Shown piece by piece: positions 32,815 to 40,166 of a stretch of 44,269 bases of DNA. Within the stretch, counting starts at the first letter, position 1. The number at the start of each line of letters is the position of its first letter. The stretch is taken from the IMG/VR virus record IMGVR_UViG_3300042988_002854, positions 1 through 44,269 of that record. One strand, 5' to 3'. Under the pieces are notes generated by a model. That model saw only the letters and a program-made list of their open reading frames with translations. It was not told the origin of the DNA and searched no databases. A program made the position numbers and the translations under genes. This DNA comes from a virus.

Positions 32815-33639
32815 TTAGGCGTTGCCGGCATCGGCATCCGGCTGGTAAGGCGTGCCGAGGCACTTGGCGATGAGTTTTCCGAGGTGGGGTTCCTCGATGG
32901 CATCGAGCCGACCACTGCGGTCCTTGCTCGGGTAGCCGAAGGTGTTGTCGGCGCGGGTGACGAATCCCCGGTAGGGCGTCCCGTCATCGGCTTTCAATAC
33001 GGCCAGCGTGACCACCTCATCGAGCACGCCTGGCAACTCCAGCGCGGTCTTGCTGCCCTCGAGTTGCAACTGGTAAAAGCGGCGATTGAAGTCGTCGGTT
33101 TTCTCTTCCAGGATGGCGACGTAGATGACGTGCTTGTCACGCACGTGCTGGAGGTGGGTCAGCGCCGTGATCATTTCCTGGCCGAGCAGGCCGTAAGCCC
33201 CCCGGTTGTCGGGCTTTCCGGTTTTGTCGGAGAACGCCTGCGGCTGCGTTTTGCACCAGGCAAAGCACAAGCGCGAGAGCACAGTCAGGCTGTCGACGAA
33301 GTAGGTGTCGTACTTCGCCAGTTGTGCCGGATCGCCGTAGTTGGCGCAGACATGCTCGTAATGCGCCTGCGAAAACGCCTGGTCAGCAGTGGCGGTCGGC
33401 ATCGGACCGGCAAGGAACACCACGAGATCGCGGAATTCCTGCCAGGTGCGTGGCCGAACGGTATCGCCCGGCCAGTCGCGCACCGACAGGTCGCCAGCTT
33501 CCAGATCCACGAATAGCGTGGACTTCGCCGGCAACGTGCGCAGCTGGGTGGTTTTGCCTACGCCGGGAAAACCCACCAGGCCAACCTTGGCGCTGTGTTT
33601 CTCCCTCAGGCGCTCTTCTGCAGAGATGATGGGAAGCAT
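32815..33639 (-). CDS. RecA-like P-loop ATPase, phage recombination (Sak4-like)
   Basis: This 274-aa protein has Walker A GFPGVGKTTQLRTLP near residue 23, LFVDLEAGDLSVRDWPGD, a Walker B-type strand YDTYFVDSLTVLSRL near 120, and KHVIYVAILEEKTDDFNRRFYQLQLEGSKTALELPGVLDEVV. This small single-domain pattern is that of phage nucleotide-binding proteins in the Sak4/RAD51 group, which promote strand annealing together with an SSB. The pairing with DUF669 supports it. ATG at 33639 overlaps the previous stop; a longer upstream frame is a shadow of the antirepressor gene. Confidence 0.8.
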   Translation of the reverse strand: MLPIISAEERLREKHSAKVGLVGFPGVGKTTQLRTLPAKSTLFVDLEAGDLSVRDWPGDTVRPRTWQEFRDLVVFLAGPMPTATADQAFSQAHYEHVCANYGDPAQLAKYDTYFVDSLTVLSRLCFAWCKTQPQAFSDKTGKPDNRGAYGLLGQEMITALTHLQHVRDKHVIYVAILEEKTDDFNRRFYQLQLEGSKTALELPGVLDEVVTLAVLKADDGTPYRGFVTRADNTFGYPSKDRSGRLDAIEEPHLGKLIAKCLGTPYQPDADAGNA

Positions 33640-34388
33640 CACGCCACCTCCCGGATCACGTCGGCCACGTCCGGATTCCAGAGAATCTGGTAGCCAGAAT
33701 GCCCGTTGCGGGAAAACGGCAGTGCCTCTGCCCATGCTTTGCCGGTATCGGTCAGTTCCCACTCGTCGCGGTCGTTCTTGAACTGGAAGCCCAGTGCCTG
33801 CAGGCGCAGATTGACGCTGCGCGCCGACATGCCCATGCGCTCACCAACCTGCGTCGGGTTCAAACTGCAGATGGCTTCATTGGCCGCCGGCAGTACCTTG
33901 CGCAGGGGCTCGACTGCCAGCCCCGTGTTTTCATGAATGGCGGTGAGCGTGGCTGCCATGGCGATGCCCGGCTTGACGCCCGGCACCTTGGCGATGGCCT
34001 CGCCAATCGACAAAATGGCGATCACCTTGTCCTGCGTCGGTGCCGGCAGGGAAGCCACCGCACCGGACACGGCATAGCTGCCGGTCTTGCGGATCGACGG
34101 CAACACCTCGTGCGTGACCCAGCGCTTGAAGCGCTTGGCCTCCGGCTTGCGGCTGCCCAGCACCAGATTGAACAGGCCGGACTCACTCACCACCGTCATT
34201 TCCTGTGCGCCGCCAAGGGTGTGAATTGAACTCACACCCTTTTCGTCATCGTCCAGGCGCTCCAGGGCTTTGCGATCCAGATGCAGGGTGGAGAGGAGAT
34301 CGGCAGCAACGAACAAGGGCTCGCCGTTCTGGTCAACGACCACACGCACGTCATGCGACTCGAATTCGAAGGCGACGAGCTGGTTCAT
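33639..34388 (-). CDS. BRO-family antirepressor
   Basis: The 249-aa protein has an N-terminal BRO domain (DVRVVVDQNGEPLFVAADLLSTLHLDRKALERLDDDEKGV...VVSESGLFNLVLGSRKPEAKRFKRWVTHEVLPSIRKTG, residues 12-105). The C-terminal part ends with an HTH-like region (VGERMGMSARSVNLRLQALGFQ). BRO/Ant proteins relieve repression by binding the phage repressor. Here it is encoded in the early operon opposite the XRE repressor gene. Confidence 0.87.
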   Translation of the reverse strand: MNQLVAFEFESHDVRVVVDQNGEPLFVAADLLSTLHLDRKALERLDDDEKGVSSIHTLGGAQEMTVVSESGLFNLVLGSRKPEAKRFKRWVTHEVLPSIRKTGSYAVSGAVASLPAPTQDKVIAILSIGEAIAKVPGVKPGIAMAATLTAIHENTGLAVEPLRKVLPAANEAICSLNPTQVGERMGMSARSVNLRLQALGFQFKNDRDEWELTDTGKAWAEALPFSRNGHSGYQILWNPDVADVIREVA

Positions 34389-34675
34389 TTCGTCACCTCC
34401 ACAGCGATAGTGCCGATGGTTTCTGCGCCGTGGCAGGCACGTTCGCGGGCCAGGGTATAGAGGGCTTCCAGCGCGTTACGGCGGCGGTGGATGGCAGAGC
34501 TTTCGCGGCACAGGGATTGGATTGCAAAAGCAACTTCATCCAGCGTGGCATCCATCAAAGGCTTTTCCACGACGTTGCCGTAGCGATCCTCATAACGGAT
34601 GCTGGTGCCAAGGTGTTCGCCGACGTAGCCACCGAGCTTGTGTTGCAGTTCTTGGTGCAGGGTTTGGGTTTTCAT
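34385..34675 (-). CDS. Hypothetical early phage protein
   Basis: This 96-aa protein (MKTQTLHQELQHKLGGYVGEHLGTSIRYEDRYGNVVEKPLMDATLDEVAFAIQSLC...RNALEALYTLARERA) is mainly helical. Its ATG at 34675 overlaps the previous stop by 4 nt, and the end overlaps the antirepressor start by 4 nt. A longer open frame exists upstream but runs through the neighbouring gene. Function unknown. Confidence 0.68.
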   Translation of the reverse strand: MKTQTLHQELQHKLGGYVGEHLGTSIRYEDRYGNVVEKPLMDATLDEVAFAIQSLCRESSAIHRRRNALEALYTLARERACHGAETIGTIAVEVTK

Positions 34676-35172
34676 GCTTGGGTCTCCTGTACGAGGGCGA
34701 GGCGGTAGCTGGCCTTGCCGGGTTTGACGGTGCGGGCTTTGGCGAACGTTTCCTTGAGCGTCGACGGCCACGCGTTGAAGCGGGATTCGGAAACCGAGTA
34801 GTCGGTGTCGATGTAGTCGCTGACCTTGTCGCCGGCAGCGGCGATGCGTTGAGCGATTTCCGCGAGTTGAGCCTGATCCCACTGCACGCGCTTGGGCACA
34901 TCAACCGTGATCCGCAGCGACCCATCGGTGAGATGGCAAACGCCGAAATCACGACCGTTGGCCTGGCGGGCGTCGATGGCCTGCTCGGCATAGCGCTGGT
35001 CGAGCGCAGCGGTAAAGCGATCCAGTACGCCCTTGATGGCGGTTTGCAGGGTGAGCAGATTGACGTGCGCTTCCTGCAGTTGGTCCGCAGGTAGTGCGGC
35101 GATCTGCGCGACACTCATTTCCGCAACGGGCATAACCGTGTCGAAGGTGACGGTGGTAACGGGGGCGTTCAT
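34672..35172 (-). CDS. Hypothetical early phage protein
   Basis: In this 166-aa protein the middle (ALPADQLQEAHVNLLTLQTAIKGVLDRFTAALDQRYAEQAIDARQANGRDFGVCHLTDGSLRITVDVPKRVQWDQAQLAEIAQRIAAAG) resembles conserved phage proteins of unknown role. It is predicted soluble and helical with a short beta segment. The gene overlaps both neighbours by 4 nt, as the rest of this early operon. Confidence 0.7.
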   Translation of the reverse strand: MNAPVTTVTFDTVMPVAEMSVAQIAALPADQLQEAHVNLLTLQTAIKGVLDRFTAALDQRYAEQAIDARQANGRDFGVCHLTDGSLRITVDVPKRVQWDQAQLAEIAQRIAAAGDKVSDYIDTDYSVSESRFNAWPSTLKETFAKARTVKPGKASYRLALVQETQA

Positions 35173-35450
35173 GCGCGCTCCCCCTTCATCACGCGTTCCG
35201 AAGTCGAGATGTGCAGGGCGCAGTGCTCGTATTCGGTGATCGCGTCCAGCGGGTAGGTCACGCGCTTGGAGAGCTTGAGGTACTTCGGGCCACGGCCTTC
35301 AGTACGCCAGCGTTGCAGGGTCTTGGGACTTACGCCCCAACGATGCGCCAGCTCGGTTTCAGACAGTACACGCCGGTCGAACGGCGCCCCGGGTGCAGGC
35401 AAGGACTCGGTGTCCATTGCGCTGCGATTTGCGGTCGTTGTTTGCAGCAT
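35169..35450 (-). CDS. MerR/AlpA-type helix-turn-helix regulator
   Basis: This 93-aa protein contains LSETELAHRWGVSPKTLQRWRTEGRGPKYLKLSKRVTYPLDAITEYE, the HTH_17-type winged helix seen in AlpA/Xis-like proteins. ATG at 35450 has AGGGG 5-6 nt upstream. Starting at 35543 would add an unlikely leader overlapping a repeat array. It is the first gene after the internal terminator, with the GGCGAAC repeat array just upstream. It may control the second part of the early operon or bind those repeats. Confidence 0.82.
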   Translation of the reverse strand: MLQTTTANRSAMDTESLPAPGAPFDRRVLSETELAHRWGVSPKTLQRWRTEGRGPKYLKLSKRVTYPLDAITEYEHCALHISTSERVMKGERA

Positions 35451-35503
35451 TGATACCCCTTTCAAGTAGGTGAGGAACAACGCTTGCAGTGTCGAAATTG
35501 GGT

Positions 35504-35599
35504 GGCGAACTGTTGATGGGCCGACTGGCGAACTCGACGGCAACTTCCGGTTCGCCAGTGCCGCAGAAATGAAAACGGCGAACCGAAATGGCTCGCCGT
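35504..35599. repeat. Array of GGCGAAC motifs, iteron- or operator-like
   Basis: GGCGAAC occurs at 35504-35510, 35527-35533 and 35577-35583, and inverted (GTTCGCC) at 35550-35556. A near copy (GCTCGCC) is at 35591-35597. The first three starts are exactly 23 bp apart, about two helical turns. Two pairs form larger inverted repeats (ACTGGCGAA / TTCGCCAGT and ACGGCGA / TCGCCGT). The array lies in the 171-bp noncoding gap upstream of the HTH regulator gene. Confidence 0.6.
35570..35599 (-). terminator. Hairpin with T-rich tail inside the early operon
   Basis: On the minus strand ACGGCGA (35593-35599) pairs with TCGCCGT (35575-35581), followed by TTTCATTTC. It would separate the first two early genes (35622-37810) from the rest. 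The loop is 11 nt, and the stem also belongs to the GGCGAAC repeat array, so its main role is uncertain. Confidence 0.45.
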
Positions 35600-35621
35600 C
35601 TGGTGGTTGAATGGTTGCTGG

Positions 35622-36578
35622 TTATGCGCAGGCTATTTCGCTCTTGAGCGCGTAGGTGCCATCCCGTTGCACTGCATCGACCAGTTGCTTATAGGCATGC
35701 CTCGGTCCCTCGTACCGGGGATCGCCTTTGTTTTTGGTCTTGACCTTGAACACGTCGATCGGCTTGGTACTGCCGAGATTGGCTTTTGCCATGATGCGCT
35801 CCGCAGTTTGCGGCTCACCTTTGAAATGCCACAGGGCCTTGAACACACCGGACTGCGCATCCGACAATTTGATCGGTCCCTGCGTCCAACTATCGAGATA
35901 GACGGTGCAGAAGTCCGCCGAGAAGGGGCCATTGAGTGCGGCGCCATCATCTTCAGTGCTGACGAATGTGGAACCAGGTTCGATGAAATGCACGTTGCCG
36001 CCGTACAAGCTGAAACGCTCCTCTAACGGAATCCACACCGCACCGTCCAGGTCATGATCCACGTCCTGAAGTGGTTTCGGCGTGATCAGCCAAGGAGGAT
36101 TGGCACTGCGTGCGCCGGCCCTGACCTGGAGACTCGGGTGGAGAAGCACATGCTGCAGATTACGGCCCACGATCACCGTGTGCCGTTGATGGGTGCCGAT
36201 GCGCCAGATGCCACCGGCAATTGCAACGGCCGCCTGCTGCGATGGAATGTCGAGTGCGCCGCGCAACTTGCGGATCATCCAATCAGGATCAAGTGTCCAG
36301 GCACGCGTGTCCATCCTGTCCACGGCAACCTGCCCGCAGTCAGGGCAATTGCATGCGAGGCCGGAGGCCGCCTGGACCACCATGCATCGATGTAATTGGC
36401 AGTAGGGACACAGCACATAGCGTGCATCGACCTTGGCCGGCTTTACTGCCTTCAGATCCGTCAGTATCGCCAGCGCCGCCCGTTCAGGATCTGAGAGGGC
36501 AGCTTCCAGCACTACGTCGGCATGCCCAAAAAGGCGGCATGCCAAGGCCCAGGCATCTGCATTCGCGCTGTGCATCAT
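35622..36578 (-). CDS. Hypothetical early phage protein with zinc ribbon
   Basis: In this 318-aa protein a zinc-ribbon is visible at about residues 57-83 (CPYCQLHRCMVVQAASGLACNCPDCG). The rest has beta-rich parts (HQRHTVIVGRNLQHVLLHPSLQ) and a C-terminal helical region (SDAQSGVFKALWHFKGEPQTAERIMAKA) that could be a winged helix. No family is recognised. It overlaps the preceding gene by 4 nt and is followed by a terminator-like hairpin, so it forms a two-gene immediate-early unit. Confidence 0.7.
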   Translation of the reverse strand: MMHSANADAWALACRLFGHADVVLEAALSDPERAALAILTDLKAVKPAKVDARYVLCPYCQLHRCMVVQAASGLACNCPDCGQVAVDRMDTRAWTLDPDWMIRKLRGALDIPSQQAAVAIAGGIWRIGTHQRHTVIVGRNLQHVLLHPSLQVRAGARSANPPWLITPKPLQDVDHDLDGAVWIPLEERFSLYGGNVHFIEPGSTFVSTEDDGAALNGPFSADFCTVYLDSWTQGPIKLSDAQSGVFKALWHFKGEPQTAERIMAKANLGSTKPIDVFKVKTKNKGDPRYEGPRHAYKQLVDAVQRDGTYALKSEIACA

Positions 36579-37810
36579 TCGCTGCGCTCATCCACCAGGT
36601 CATTGCGGGCGCCATCCATGCCCACCTGCGGCGACAGGGTCTGTTTTTCCTGCAGGATGCCGATCTGCACCAGATAGCTCTCCAGCTGGGCGCGCAGTTT
36701 TTCGTCAAATTTGTGCAGGTTCAGCCGACCACGGCGGGTCACTTCCACCGTTACGACCGGGCTGCGTTGCTTTCCCGGCGGCGGGGCGTAGTACAGATTG
36801 ATGCTGGCCGCACTGACCAGCCACTGATGTACCAACGGATTGTCCTGGCAAAAATTCTCCGCGATCAGTTCGGTGACACACTGGTGCTCGCTGCTGGCCA
36901 TGGCCGTGAACTCAGCCTTGAGTTGCGTATCCGGGCTCATCAGGGTCAGCGACTTGACCTGCAATGAAACGAAGCCATCATCCATGGCCTGCGGCACCTG
37001 GAACCCGAGCTTGAGCCCTGAGAGGTCAAGCGTAGGAGGTTTGATGCGCTGGGCATTGGCGCTGACGCCAAGCAGGTGCTCGGCGAAAACCTGCGCCAGC
37101 ATCTCGTGGTACTTTGCGCCGCCACGAATGATGGTGCGCACCACACCCGTGCCCTGGGAATATTCCAGCACCATGTGAATGTTGGGGCTGCCGACGCGGC
37201 GGGTCAGCACCACGCCTTCAAATTCCAGCTGTTGCTTGGCCAGGTCCTTGGCGTGAACGGTCACCAGTTGGGTGCCGTGTGCGCGGTCGAGAATGTGCGC
37301 CACGCACACCTCACCGCAGCCAAGCTCCACTTTGTAGAAGTCCTTGATCGCCTCGCAGAATGCCTGCAACGACGGTGCGTCGCGCCGAATCGGGACCTTC
37401 ACGCCCAAGTCGTGCTGCTGGGACTGCTGCACATGACTGTCGACAAATTCAACCTCGGCGGCCTGTTCAAACAGGTCCGGGTGGCGCACGAACAACCAGA
37501 ACGCGCGATGCTGATCGCTCGGGCAAGCCATCAGCCCCGTGAGTGCAGTGGCATTCCAGGTGGCCATCTGGATCATGGCCTGCGTGCCGCGCGAAGTGGC
37601 CAGCTGATCACTGACCATCAATCCAGCGCCGATCTTGTCGCGCACCAGCGGATCAGGGCATTCCTGAATCGCCTTGATCAGACGGGTGGTCGTGCCCGTG
37701 TCATCTGACCAGTCAAAATCGTGCGGCAGCGCCAGACCATGTTGCTCGAGGTAATCCTGTAGGGTTGCATCGACCGGCAGGTTGAGCAGGACGTCAGCGT
37801 AAGTATTCAT
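36575..37810 (-). CDS. Hypothetical first early-operon protein
   Basis: This 411-aa protein is the first gene behind the strong leftward promoter. It begins with a helical region (NLPVDATLQDYLEQHGLALPHDF) and has a mixed alpha/beta body without clear motifs (WLFVRHPDLFEQAAEVEFVDSHV; FVSLQVKSLTLMSPDTQLKAEFTAMASSEHQCVTELIAENF). No membrane segment or known catalytic motif was seen. Proteins of this kind occur in related prophages, but I know no function. Its position suggests a takeover or regulatory role. Confidence 0.7.
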   Translation of the reverse strand: MNTYADVLLNLPVDATLQDYLEQHGLALPHDFDWSDDTGTTTRLIKAIQECPDPLVRDKIGAGLMVSDQLATSRGTQAMIQMATWNATALTGLMACPSDQHRAFWLFVRHPDLFEQAAEVEFVDSHVQQSQQHDLGVKVPIRRDAPSLQAFCEAIKDFYKVELGCGEVCVAHILDRAHGTQLVTVHAKDLAKQQLEFEGVVLTRRVGSPNIHMVLEYSQGTGVVRTIIRGGAKYHEMLAQVFAEHLLGVSANAQRIKPPTLDLSGLKLGFQVPQAMDDGFVSLQVKSLTLMSPDTQLKAEFTAMASSEHQCVTELIAENFCQDNPLVHQWLVSAASINLYYAPPPGKQRSPVVTVEVTRRGRLNLHKFDEKLRAQLESYLVQIGILQEKQTLSPQVGMDGARNDLVDERSE

Positions 37811-37882
37811 GTTGTTGATCCTTTCAAGCTGTCGTCGGAGGGCTCGGGTCTTCAGGACGGTCGTGCTGCCGGCGGCGACGGG

Positions 37883-37926
37883 GTTTCACGAAAAAAGCCG
37901 ATATCGCCACAAAAGTAAAGTGAAAC
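37883..37926. promoter_or_regulatory. Inverted repeat GTTTCAC / GTGAAAC in the early leader
   Basis: GTTTCAC (37883-37889) and GTGAAAC (37920-37926) are exact inverted copies, 30 bp apart, just downstream of the expected leftward transcription start. They could be operator half-sites for the XRE repressor or part of the leader RNA. Evidence is only the repeat itself and its place. Confidence 0.35.
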
Positions 37927-37938
37927 GATACAAACACG

Positions 37939-37966
37939 ATTCTACCCGCGCATGCCCGCTTGTCAA
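37939..37966 (-). promoter_or_regulatory. Strong leftward early promoter
   Basis: On the minus strand a perfect -35 TTGACA (37961-37966), a 16-bp spacer and -10 TAGAAT (37939-37944), one mismatch from consensus. It drives the early operon starting with the gene at 37810 and is back-to-back with the repressor promoter. It is the best promoter match in the window. Confidence 0.8.
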
Positions 37967-37967
37967 T

Positions 37968-38009
37968 CAAAGAGTGACTTCTTCTGGTATTTAGCTCTCT
38001 TTGCTATAC
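37968..38009 (+). promoter_or_regulatory. Repressor promoter and candidate operator
   Basis: Rightward: extended -10 TGCTATACT with TATACT at 38004-38009, without a clear -35. The inverted repeat CAAAGAG (37968-37974) / CTCTTTG (37996-38002), 21 bp apart, touches both this -10 and the leftward -35. A repressor bound there could shut the early promoter and tune its own gene. Transcription would start about 24 bp before the XRE start codon. Confidence 0.55.
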
Positions 38010-38040
38010 TTCTGGGCTCTGATTCACTTGCGAGAAAGCC

Positions 38041-38391
38041 ATGGCATCCCCCTTTGGAATACGACTACGGGAGTTTCGGGAAGCTAAGGGATTGACGCTG
38101 CAGCAGGTGGCTGAAGCCGTTGGGTGTACCAAGGCCTACGTGTGGGAGCTGGAAATGCGCGAAGGCCAGAAACCCACGGCTGAGCGGCTCAACGCCATCG
38201 CCAAGACCCTGGGCGTCACCATTCAGGACCTGCTTGGTGAACCCGTGGCGCCCATGCAAACACCGACTGCGACCGATGTGGCCTTCTTCCGGGAGTACGC
38301 CGGCATGAGTGAGGCCGAGAAAACCAAGTACCGTGAGGCGATGAAACTCATGTTCGGTTCGCCGTCCAAACCTGATTCGGAGAAGTCTTGA
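38041..38391 (+). CDS. XRE-family repressor
   Basis: This 116-aa protein has an N-terminal lambda-type HTH (GIRLREFREAKGLTLQQVAEAVGCTKAYVWELEMREGQKPTAERLNAIAKTLGVTIQDLLGE, residues 6-68) and a short helical tail (DVAFFREYAGMSEAEKTKYREAMKLMFG). It has no LexA-type autocleavage domain. Inactivation therefore probably depends on the ImmA/IrrE-like protease encoded next, or on the BRO antirepressor. It is divergent from the early operon. Confidence 0.85.
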   Translation: MASPFGIRLREFREAKGLTLQQVAEAVGCTKAYVWELEMREGQKPTAERLNAIAKTLGVTIQDLLGEPVAPMQTPTATDVAFFREYAGMSEAEKTKYREAMKLMFGSPSKPDSEKS

Positions 38392-39314
38392 CGGCTGCGG
38401 ACGACCTAAACGCCTTCAAGGCCGCCTCCCGCATCCTTACCTGGCTTGGCGCGACCGGGCGACTGACCCTGCCTATTGACCTCGATCTGGTCCGGCAACT
38501 GCTGCCCGACACGCCACTGGGTCGCGGCAACACGATCAAGGCCCCAGCAGATCTCACGTGGAATGCCAGCGAAGGTGCCCTGGTGCGCAACCCCGACAAA
38601 TTGGAAGAATGGGGAATATTCGTCAACCCGAAGGCACGCCCTGAACGCCAGCGCTTCACCATTGCCCATGAGCTTGGGCATTTCGTCCTGCACCGCGCCA
38701 GCCAGGCCAGTTTCCTGTGTGACAAGGAAAGCGTGTATGCCGGCATCGACGGCCTGAAGCAGATCGAACGTGAGGCAGATGATTTCGCCAGCAATCTGCT
38801 GATGCCCGGCGACATGCTGCGCGACAGGATCACCGGCAAGCGCATCGATTTCCATCTGATCGGTGAGTTGGCCCACGAGTTCGGCGTATCGCTCGAGTCG
38901 ATGTCCATCCGCATCATCAAGTACACCGAACAGCGCGCCATGCTGGTGTATTGGGATCACGGCTTCCTGAAATACCAATGGCCCAGCGGCGAAGCTCGAA
39001 AGACTCGCGTGCGTTTGCGCAAGACCGGTGATCCGCAGGAACCGCTGATTGGCACCCTGGCTGCCGACGATTCAGTGGAGCAGGAGTGGGATGGTGTTGA
39101 TATGCCTGCCAAGGTCTGGTGCTCCAGTGAGGCGGACGACATCAAGCTGCGGGAGATGAAGCACACCTACACCAACGGCAATCGTGTGCTGTCCATGCTC
39201 ATGTTGGAGTCCGCGCCGCCGCGAACCTATTTCCGCAGCGGTTGGGAGGATGACGAGACGCGTGATACTTTCGATCGTTTCGTCGACAACGGGCAACCGC
39301 CAATCCGTTCCTGA
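38388..39314 (+). CDS. ImmA/IrrE-family metalloprotease, TTG start
   Basis: The 308-aa protein has the zinc-protease motif HELGH at residues 94-98 within RFTIAHELGHFVLHR. A downstream acidic helix READDFASNLLMP supplies the third ligand. A C-terminal domain of about 120 aa has beta-rich segments (AMLVYWDHGFLKYQWPSG). Family members cleave a partner XRE repressor (ImmR in ICEBs1, DdrO in Deinococcus). The TTG start overlaps the repressor stop, with GGAG 5 nt upstream, so the two are translationally coupled. The target is inferred. Confidence 0.87.
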   Translation: MTAADDLNAFKAASRILTWLGATGRLTLPIDLDLVRQLLPDTPLGRGNTIKAPADLTWNASEGALVRNPDKLEEWGIFVNPKARPERQRFTIAHELGHFVLHRASQASFLCDKESVYAGIDGLKQIEREADDFASNLLMPGDMLRDRITGKRIDFHLIGELAHEFGVSLESMSIRIIKYTEQRAMLVYWDHGFLKYQWPSGEARKTRVRLRKTGDPQEPLIGTLAADDSVEQEWDGVDMPAKVWCSSEADDIKLREMKHTYTNGNRVLSMLMLESAPPRTYFRSGWEDDETRDTFDRFVDNGQPPIRS

Positions 39315-39328
39315 AAGGAAATCCACAT

Positions 39329-39835
39329 ATGTGGGACGGCGTAAAAGCTTTGATAGATGAGATAAAAAGCTGCGAAGGCGCTGGAGCAACGGTTTCCGCC
39401 GTCGCCATGGCCTACGTCTGCATTGATACCATGGCTTTCCTTTCGCTACCTGTTGACCGCGATACGCAAGGTAAGGCGGACTTCATTTGCTGGGTAGATA
39501 ACTATCTAAAGGGGCACCCCGATCAACCGTATCAGTATCGCGGGATTGATGTTTATGGCGCGCGTTGTGCTGTCCTCCACGCGTTTAGTTCGGATGCCGA
39601 TTTCCATGAAAAAAATGCTGATGCAAAAAGGTTCGGCTATCACGATGGTGGCAAACATGGCTACGATCCAAAAATTGATGATCGCCTTGTGATTATCGGG
39701 ACGGCGTCCTTCATCAACGACGTTGTGCATGCAGTCTGTGCCTTCATGGAAGTCTGCAAGGCGGACGTGGCCATGCGGCAGCGAGTCGAAAACCGCTTGC
39801 CAAAGGTGCTGGCAACCTTCCCATTCAGAATTTGA
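39329..39835 (+). CDS. HEPN-like protein with R-x4-H motif
   Basis: This 168-aa helical protein has the motif YGARCAVLHAFSSDADFHEKNADAKRFGYHDGG, with Arg79-x4-His84 as in HEPN ribonuclease-like domains. An N-terminal helix (ATVSAVAMAYVCIDTMAFLSLP) and a C-terminal helix (IIGTASFINDVVHAVCAFMEVC) would complete the bundle. AAAGGA precedes the ATG, and only 14 bp separate it from the protease gene. HEPN proteins are often RNA-cutting toxins in phage defence or toxin-antitoxin systems. That role is inferred, as no curated family was checked. The less GC-rich sequence suggests later acquisition. Confidence 0.6.
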   Translation: MWDGVKALIDEIKSCEGAGATVSAVAMAYVCIDTMAFLSLPVDRDTQGKADFICWVDNYLKGHPDQPYQYRGIDVYGARCAVLHAFSSDADFHEKNADAKRFGYHDGGKHGYDPKIDDRLVIIGTASFINDVVHAVCAFMEVCKADVAMRQRVENRLPKVLATFPFRI

Positions 39836-39929
39836 TCCTCGGCTTTACCGCCGAAGCCCGCTAAAACGAGTTACTCCGCATGGGATCGACCCATAGCATG
39901 GATAGCGTTTTCCATCAGGACCGCCAACC

Positions 39930-40166
39930 ATGCCAAAAATCGAAACTCCCTCCACATCACGCCGTGGCGCACAGGATTCACGCCCCCGGCATCCGTACCG
40001 CGAAATCGCAGACCTGCTTGCGGCTGCCATCATGCGTGCCCGCGTAAAGGCAGGCACTGCGCCAGAAGCAACTGCGGCGCAGGCAAACAGCGAAGTTTGT
40101 CTTGGCTTTACTGCCAACCAGAGCGTTCATACGAACCCGTCTTATGCAGAAGGAGTTCGTGAATGA
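39930..40166 (+). CDS. Small protein of the serine-recombinase cassette
   Basis: A 78-aa basic N-terminus (MPKIETPSTSRRGAQDSRPRHPYREIADLLAAAIMRARVKAG) is followed by a variable tail. It precedes and overlaps the DUF2924 gene by 4 nt. Small proteins in this slot accompany DUF2924-recombinase operons in many proteobacteria. A DNA-binding accessory or directionality role is possible but not shown. The ribosome site is weak. The 94-bp gap before it shows only a small inverted repeat. Confidence 0.6.
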   Translation: MPKIETPSTSRRGAQDSRPRHPYREIADLLAAAIMRARVKAGTAPEATAAQANSEVCLGFTANQSVHTNPSYAEGVRE

